DNA of 64,000 nt from Hanleya hanleyi. Lineage: Eukaryota > Mollusca > Polyplacophora > Lepidopleurida > Hanleyidae. The notes under the pieces were generated by a model, which had not been told where the DNA came from, made no database searches, and worked only from the letters and a program-made list of their open reading frames with translations. The position numbers and the translations under genes are program-made. The first letter of the stretch is position 1, and every line of letters starts with the position of its first letter. The stretch spans positions 186,001 to 250,000 of the forward strand of contig JAVTVY010056900.1 in the NCBI GenBank assembly GCA_036873755.1. The letters are read 5' to 3'. Shown here one piece after another: positions 58,401-64,000 of the stretch.

Positions 58401-59088
58401 ATTGATATCTTTATTTTATTCGAATGAAAACCCATAGGTCACTAATATGATCTCTGAAGTCTTACGTAAAGTTTGTGTATTTTTTAATTCAAGCTGTTGT
58501 TGTTGTTGGTATTCGTTGAAGAATTCATCGCATTTTGTCGCTGTATCTAAACACCAAAATAGTTATATTGATAACTTGTATCACCGTTTAGATAACATAT
58601 TGAAAAACAAATGTAGTACTTTGACAGAATTTCCCAATCAGGTTTGAAGGTAAACTATTATCAAATAGATTTTTTTTTATTTTCAAGAACAATTTTCTTA
58701 TTTGAGTGAAACAGATGAGGTTCTCCATATGATTGATTCAGTAGAGAGAAGTACAATTTTGGTATATATCATGATAATATGCCTGCCATTTTTGAAAGAG
58801 AAAGTGCTAACCATATCTTCAACTGGAGATCCAATGTTGTGGATATTCTGTAAAACTGTCTTGTAAAAATACTTTCCAAAAGCAAACTGATTTTTTGTCC
58901 TACAGGCAAACTTATTCTTACAAGATCATGTAGGACAGCTGTCCTGCAGGATCTTACAAAATCTTGTAGGACAGCCAGCTTTGTCCTTCAGGATCTTGTA
59001 AGATCGTGTAGGACAAAAAAACTGTCTTGTAAGATCTTACAAGATCTTGTAAGAAAATTTCAAATCCTACAAGATCTTACGGTAAGGG
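55422..59088 (-). mobile_element. 3.67-kb transposon B with empty site known, carrying the same cargo
   Basis: Ends: CCCTTACC on the left, GGTAAGGG on the right; both continue into AAGATCTTAC-type repeats. GC stands outside both ends (55,420-21 and 59,089-90). The uninterrupted host repeat near 53,009 has a single GC there. Left subterminal zone 55,437-55,815 repeats GTCCTACAGGATCTTACAAG and CCTACAAGACT; right zone 58,895-59,080 has the same motifs. The interior (56.9-58.5 kb) aligns in reverse with element A. No transposase seen. The 115-codon frame at 55,572-55,919 is a repeat shadow. Confidence 0.82.
56822..57910 (-). pseudogene. Gene-like cargo of element B (unrecognised, one in-frame stop)
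   Basis: Not recognised. Three minus-strand exons join in frame: 57,910-57,880 (MVMSEATCSD, donor GATG/GTAAGT), 57,603-57,479 (acceptor CTTTCAG, donor GGAGG/GTGAGA) and 56,974-56,822 (acceptor CTCCTCAG, stop TGA). Exon 2 reads DLPRFIKAV, then an in-frame TGA, then LAIVALMSAGKAQAWGPHVK and IGHAPLEEIPRR. Exon 3 reads MQPIGHVRGAHFIDSEQTCD and ends RQYYMTNTTG. A further open stretch, LPEEVSLYQQGDFGRDEIKI then EWGAKKL, ends with TAA near 56,178. Splice sites of exons 1 and 2 are conserved in element A although introns have diverged, which argues the segment was once a real gene. Confidence 0.45.
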
Positions 59089-59360
59089 GCACCTCCAGAA
59101 TGACCACTTTACTTACTACACCCCAACTGCGCATGCGCAGATTGGCCTGAATTCCAATAAAAACCACGCCTTATCTGACTATCCCATGAAAGCTTCACTA
59201 GCATACTCCAACCTGTCCATTTGGACCAAACATGGGCCCCCAGTTTATCGACTGTTAACAAGTTATTTCTTATTGGACATGTCCTAAAGCACATAAAAAA
59301 CGTAGTTTCGGTCTGTAGTGTGTCGGCGGGGCAAGGTTAGCCCTAGTAGCTCGCAGACTA
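59089..59360 (-). repeat. Family X, copy 2, right part (reverse orientation)
   Basis: Continues copy 2 after element B: CACCTCCAGAATGACCACTT, ATTGGCCTGAATTCCAATAA, TTTATCGACTGTTAACAAGT and TTGGACATGTCCTAAAGCAC are the reverse complement of 52,150-52,255 joined to 52,850-53,008. Confidence 0.85.
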
Positions 59361-59399
59361 ATGCTCTGAATTTGTCTTTGAGGACCATCATAATTATTA

Positions 59400-60218
59400 C
59401 CCCTCGGCCAACTTTGGCCTAGGGGTATTGTCGTCATCATGTACGGCTGTCCGTCCGTTACCGCGATATCTACAGAACCGTTTCATGCATGGCAACCAAA
59501 CTTGTTACATCTATTTATCTTCACGTAAATCAGAAGCCTATCGAAAATGAGTCATCTCGGACAATATTTTGCAGAGTTATGCCCCTTTTTAGAAATAAAA
59601 ATCCATTTATGATTTGTTATTGTGATAATTTCAGAACCGTTCCATATACAACATCCTAACGTGATATAGTTGTTTCTCTTGACCTGAACTAGATGCCTAT
59701 CGAAAATGAGTCGTGTCAGAAAGTATTTTGCAGAGTTATGCCCCTTGTCTAATAAAATCCACTAATTCCTATGTTAAGTTTGCATATAATTTCTATATCA
59801 TGTTTGTATACTATCACATTTATTTATTGATTGGATGACTGATTTATTGATTTATTCTCTTACACAATGCGAAGAATGCCTGCAAATCTGTTTTGAAAAT
59901 GACACTAGATGCCTATCGAAAATGAGTCATGTCAGAAAGTATTTTGCAGAGGTATGCCCCTTGTCTAACAAAATCCACTAATTCCTATGTTAAGTTTGCA
60001 TATTATTTCTATATCATGTTAGTATACTATCACATTTATTTATTGATTGGATGACTGATTTATTGATTTATTCTCTTAGACAATTTTTTTTTCAAAAAAA
60101 GTACACTTACAATACCAGGGGTAAATATTTCTTCCCACAAGCCAATCAATTGGTAGAGACACCCTTACATTATAATAGCTGGGGTTCAGAGCCGAGGGGT
60201 TTCGATAGCGCAGCTTCA
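59400..60218 (+). mobile_element. TIR element Y3, diverged and reversed relative to Y1/Y2
   Basis: Starts CCCCTCGGCCAACTTTGGCC TAGGGG then GTCCGTCCGTTACCGC, and ends GCCGAGGGGTTTCGATAGCG CAGCTTC, the mirror of the GAAGCTGCGC ... ACCCCTCGGC end of Y1 and Y2. Its monomers differ: AGATGCCTATCGAAAATGAG, AGTATTTTGCAGAGTTATGC and CCACTAATTCCTATGTTAAG, three copies. So related ends enclose different tandem repeats. Confidence 0.78.
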
Positions 60219-60415
60219 TGGTTTTCATTTGATGACAATTTACTGAAAACGTTGCTATTCATATTCTAATGATATACAATTTATGCAAGCATTTCTAAAG
60301 TGCATTATGTTTGATGCGTATAGTAGCAACTTTAAAAATAAAAAAACATTTACACCTCTTTTATGCAGTTCCTTGAGTTTGCATGCATTTGGATTTTGCT
60401 TTAAAGGAGTACCTT

Positions 60416-62559
60416 ATTATACCCCCCGACACGTAGTGTAGGGGGCGTATACTGGTTTCAGCTTGTCCGTCCGTCTGTACGTCCGTAACATTTCATTTCC
60501 GGATCATAACTTGACAACCGCTACTTGGATTCCTCTCAAATTTGGTATGCAGCTACCATACCATGAGACCTCGCTTGGGATTGCGTTTGGCACATGTGCG
60601 TCGACAGGTGGCGCCATCTAGGGTCAAAAGTTTATGTCAGTCCGTAACATTTCGTTTCCGGAGTATATCTTGACAACCGCTACTTGGATTCCTCTCAAAT
60701 TTGGTATGTAGCTACCTTACCATGAGACCTCGCTTGGGATTGCATTTGGCGCATGTGCGTCTACAGGTGGCGCCACCTAGGGTCAAAAGTTTCTCAAGTC
60801 AGTTCGTAACATTTCGTTTCCGGAGCATAACTTGACAACCGCCAGTTGGATTCCTCTCAGATTTGGTATGCAGCTACCATACCATGAGACCTTGCTTGGG
60901 ATTGCGTTTGGCGCATGTGCGTATACAGGTGGCGCCACCTAGGGTCAAAAGTTTCTCAAGTCAGTCGTAACATTTCGTTTCCGGAGCATAACTTGACAAC
61001 CGCTACTTGGATTCCTCTCAAATTTGGTATGTAGCTACCTTACCATGAGACCTCGCTTGGGATTGCGTTTGGCGCATGTGCGTCTACAGGTGGCGCCACC
61101 TAGTTTCTCATATGTCAGTCCGTAACATTTCATTTCTGGAGCATAACTTGACAACCGCTACTTGGATTCCTCTCAAATTTGGTATGTAGCTACCTTACCA
61201 TGAGACCTCGCTTGGGATTGCGTTTGGCGCATGTGCGTCTACAGGTGGCGCCACCTAGTTTCTCATATGTCGGTCCGTAACATTTCATTTCTGGAGCATA
61301 ACTTGACAACGGCTACTTGGATTCCTCTCAAATTTGGTATGTAGCTACCTTACCATGAGACCTCGCTTGGGATTGCGTTTGGTGCATGTGCGTTTACAGG
61401 TGGCGCCACCTAGGGTCAAAAGTTTCTCATGTCAGTTCGTAACATTTCGTTTCCGGAGCATAACTTGACAACCGCTACTTGGATTCCTCTCAAATTTGGT
61501 ATGCAGCTGCCATACTATGAGACCTCGCTTGGGATTGCTTTTGGCGCATGTGCGTCTACAGGTGGCGCCACCTAGGGTCAAAAGTTTCTCATGTCAGTCT
61601 GTAACATTTCGTTTCCGGAGCATAACTTGACAACCGCTACTTGGATTCCTCTCAAATTTGATATGTAGCTACCTTACCATGAGACCTCGCTCGGGATTGC
61701 GTTTGGCGCATGTGCATCTACAGGTGGCGCCACCTAGGGTCAAAACTTTCTCTCGTCGGTCTGTAACATTTCATTTCCGGAGCATAACTTGACAACAGCT
61801 AATTGGATTCCTCTCAGATTTGGTATGTAGCTACCTTACCATGAGACCTCGCTTGGGATTGCGTTTGGCGCATGTGCGTCTACAGGTGGCGCCACCTATG
61901 GGCAGAATTTTCTCAGTTGGTCTGTAACATTCCATTTCTGGAGCATAACTTGACAACGGCTGATTAGATTCTTCTCAAATTTTGTATGTAGCTGCCATAC
62001 CATGAGACCTAGCTTGGGATGTCGCATATGCGTCTACAGGTAGTAAGTTTAATATTTCACTTCCCATTTACTTCCTTTTCCTCTTCAATGTGGTTATCCA
62101 GATGACAGTAATTCACCTATCTGTTGCAACGGCCCATTTCAAGTGTACACGGTTCTAGTGGTAACAACAGTTAGGTAAAACACTATATGCCTGCATAACC
62201 CCATTCACAACAATCATTATTAACATCAATTTTCAGGACAATCCTTTGAACTCATCTGAGTATTGTCACGACACATGCATTGACAATCCGTTAACCACAT
62301 TCCAACCGAGCGAGGTCTCATTGTCAACTAGTTACATACCGTGCTGCCACCCAACGCATTCTAAATGAACTTACCCGTAAACTACTATAACATGTATACT
62401 TATATTCCACTACAAATACACCTCAATTTCTATCAAATGTGCATCCGGGGGGTATCTTGTAAGCATGCTTACTGATCATTTCCACCGCCACAATCCCATT
62501 CAACTTACTTGAGAAACGTTAACCACCACCATGTATCTATGCCCTTACGGGGGGTATAA
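60416..62559 (+). mobile_element. TIR element I with ten ~155-bp monomers
   Basis: Inverted ends: ATTATACCCCCCG (60,416-28) and CGGGGGGTATAAT (62,547-59). After GTCCGTCCGTCTGTACGTCC come ten monomers from about 60,487 to 62,036, each with TAACATTTCRTTTCCGGAGC, ATAACTTGACAACCGCTACT, ATTTGGTATGTAGCTACCTT and CAGGTGGCGCCACCTAG. The last 510 bases (62,040-62,546) lack monomers. No coding frame. The GGTGGCGCCACC palindrome is present in almost every monomer. Confidence 0.85.
60640..61915 (+). repeat. Homogeneous 155-160-bp monomers of element I
   Basis: Central monomers differ by only a few bases, plus presence or absence of GGGTCAAAAGTTT before the next unit, giving two length classes (about 154 and 162 bases). 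The first and last monomers are the most diverged, as expected of unequal exchange. Confidence 0.85.
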
Positions 62560-62564
62560 TTCCA

Positions 62565-62665
62565 GGTTCTCCCACGGCTCATGCTGCTGTCATGCACCAT
62601 TCGGCATCATTCACTAGTATTGCTGAATGCGACGTTAAACCCTAATTCTCTCTCTCTCTCTCTCT
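62565..62665 (+). mobile_element. SINE 3' end with (CT)n tail
   Basis: CCACGGCTCATGCTGCTGTC then CTGAATGCGACGTTAAACCC TAATTCTCTCTCTC. The GCGACGTTAAACCC ending followed by a simple repeat is a recurrent molluscan short-element 3' end. CATTCACTAGTAT occurs both before this end and after the CT tract (about 62,609 and 62,667), which could be a target-site duplication or an internal repeat. Confidence 0.5.
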
Positions 62666-62669
62666 CATT

Positions 62670-64000
62670 CACTAGTATGTTTGAGACAATTTTCAGTATA
62701 CACTTTACGTGTTTATGGAATTCTCATCAGCTTATACATAAACATATCAACTGCCTTGGTATCACTCCACATGAAGTGTACAATCAATTCGCAATGAATC
62801 CACACCATTCGTTCTCTTGAGTAGAATCTCATATTTCTGAAAGAGTTCAAACGACGAAGATTGAATCTGGGCAACAATTAATTTCAAATTCCCCCCACAA
62901 CTATGAAAGGTCTCACTTTCTGAATGAAAACAAATAAGTCATCTTCGTGAGCCGATTAAGACCATCCCACATTCATTTCACAAACCCGATCCCACAAGGA
63001 GGGATTTGCTTCTTTAATGTTGAATTAGACAAGACTGATTAAAAATTAATCGTTTCAAAGTCGTTAATATATACGGGCTAATAATGCATTATAATGGTAC
63101 AGGAAATAAAACGAATATTTGCAGTTGATATTGACATTCACTGAAAAGTGCCAATGAGGCATAGAATGTAGTTCTAAGCAGAAATACAAAGAATAATATG
63201 TTATATCATCTTCATTAACTGTCAGTTTTACTGAAATGGAATTAGATTATTTTGTGAGGAAGATCATTCCTCACCAAATAATCTGAACGCTGATTAAGTC
63301 TCGGCTCTGTGAGCTCACGCCAGTTCAGGCGATGGAGACAAAGGTCGGTTGATCGATCCTGCATCGTCCATTGATGGGGAGTCCAGACTGTATGGTGAAT
63401 TTTTGGTGAACAAACTTGCAAACCTGTCAGTTTCCTTATATTCAATTCAAGTTGGCTACAAGTATAGTTTGCAAAAACATCAGTACTTTCAGTTCCTGTG
63501 TGAAGATCAGAATCTCTCAGCCTATGGAATCTGTGCCAATATTATGTGCTCTATGTCGATGTCAAATAACGTGGCCAAGGATATCTGAAATTACAAATGG
63601 AACATATAACAATGAAATAATTCCAACAATATTATTATCCTATTATTATAATCCGATTTTAGATGATTTAATCAATACAACTTCAATAATATAACACTCA
63701 AGTTCACAACCAGAAAACCTAAGCCTTCAAATACGCAAAAGAAAAAAATGTTTGATGGATTTCTATGGCCCCCTTCTTTACAAAAGATGTTCGCACCTCT
63801 CTTTACCAAACTCAAAACTTCTTTCGCGCACGTGTCTGTGAAAGCTGTGCGATAAGTTGAACCGGGAAAATAGTCGGGGGGGTAGATTGCTCAGTATATT
63901 GATGAATGGCCACTGTGAAGAATAAACTGGAATCTTTCACGGGATGCTTCATTGTGACAATCCGAAAAACACACACAGCGCAGACTGGGCAAGAGATATT
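62670..64000. other. No recognised feature at the right edge
   Basis: Open frames at 63,349-63,694 (79 and 92 codons, overlapping) and 63,242-63,445 on the minus strand match nothing I know and lack splice support. I looked for EXOSC10 catalytic motifs and for extracellular domains of the 52-kb receptor on the minus strand and found none. Confidence 0.4.

Noticed and set aside
63242..63694. Overlapping 60-92 codon frames near the right edge
   Set aside because: They conflict in frame and strand, match nothing I know, and have no paired splice sites.

Overview
This is a eukaryotic, intron-rich and repeat-dominated window, most likely from a marine mollusc. The evidence is a dialect of repeats typical of molluscan genomes: inverted-repeat elements with C-rich ends and GTCC-type microsatellite, 140-190 bp tandem monomers carrying a 'GGGCATAACTC' phrase, a short 'GAGTGAGTGAATATG' retroposon, and pogo-type and hAT-type MITEs. 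There is no bacterial gene layout. The species cannot be fixed from the sequence.

Layout. Positions 1-19.94 kb are one satellite array built on a 37-bp monomer (core TTTGATCAGGGATCATATATT plus CTCGCCATGGTGG). It is organised in kb-scale duplicated blocks and broken by four copies of a short retroposon, at least three of which seem to have been amplified with the array. From 19.9 to 46.7 kb lies the 3' part of a minus-strand gene recognised as EXOSC10/RRP6, the nuclear exosome 3'-5' exonuclease. Seven exons join in frame and encode only its C-terminal tail. Its introns are filled with transposons, many nested.

From 47.0 to 51.3 kb is a nested pair of DNA transposons. At 51.5-52.1 kb are the last two exons of a second minus-strand gene, a single-pass membrane protein whose tail has three YxxL/V tyrosine motifs, one matching the ITIM consensus. 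From 52.1 kb to the end the window is again mobile and tandem-repeat DNA, including a 3.67-kb transposon (55.42-59.09 kb) whose empty target can be read from a second copy of the host repeat at about 53.01 kb.

The most unusual structure is the pair of ~3.6-kb transposons at 47.4-51.0 kb (+) and 55.4-59.1 kb (-). Their ends are similar (Y-CCTTAC type, apparent 2-bp target duplications), their subterminal repeats are largely different, and both carry diverged copies of the same small spliced gene-like segment in opposite orientations. This looks like gene capture and spread by a non-autonomous, CACTA-like family. I could not identify the captured protein. The EXOSC10 catalytic and HRDC exons were not found upstream of 46.7 kb in this window. 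All homology calls are from memory of protein families and reading by eye; no searches were run.
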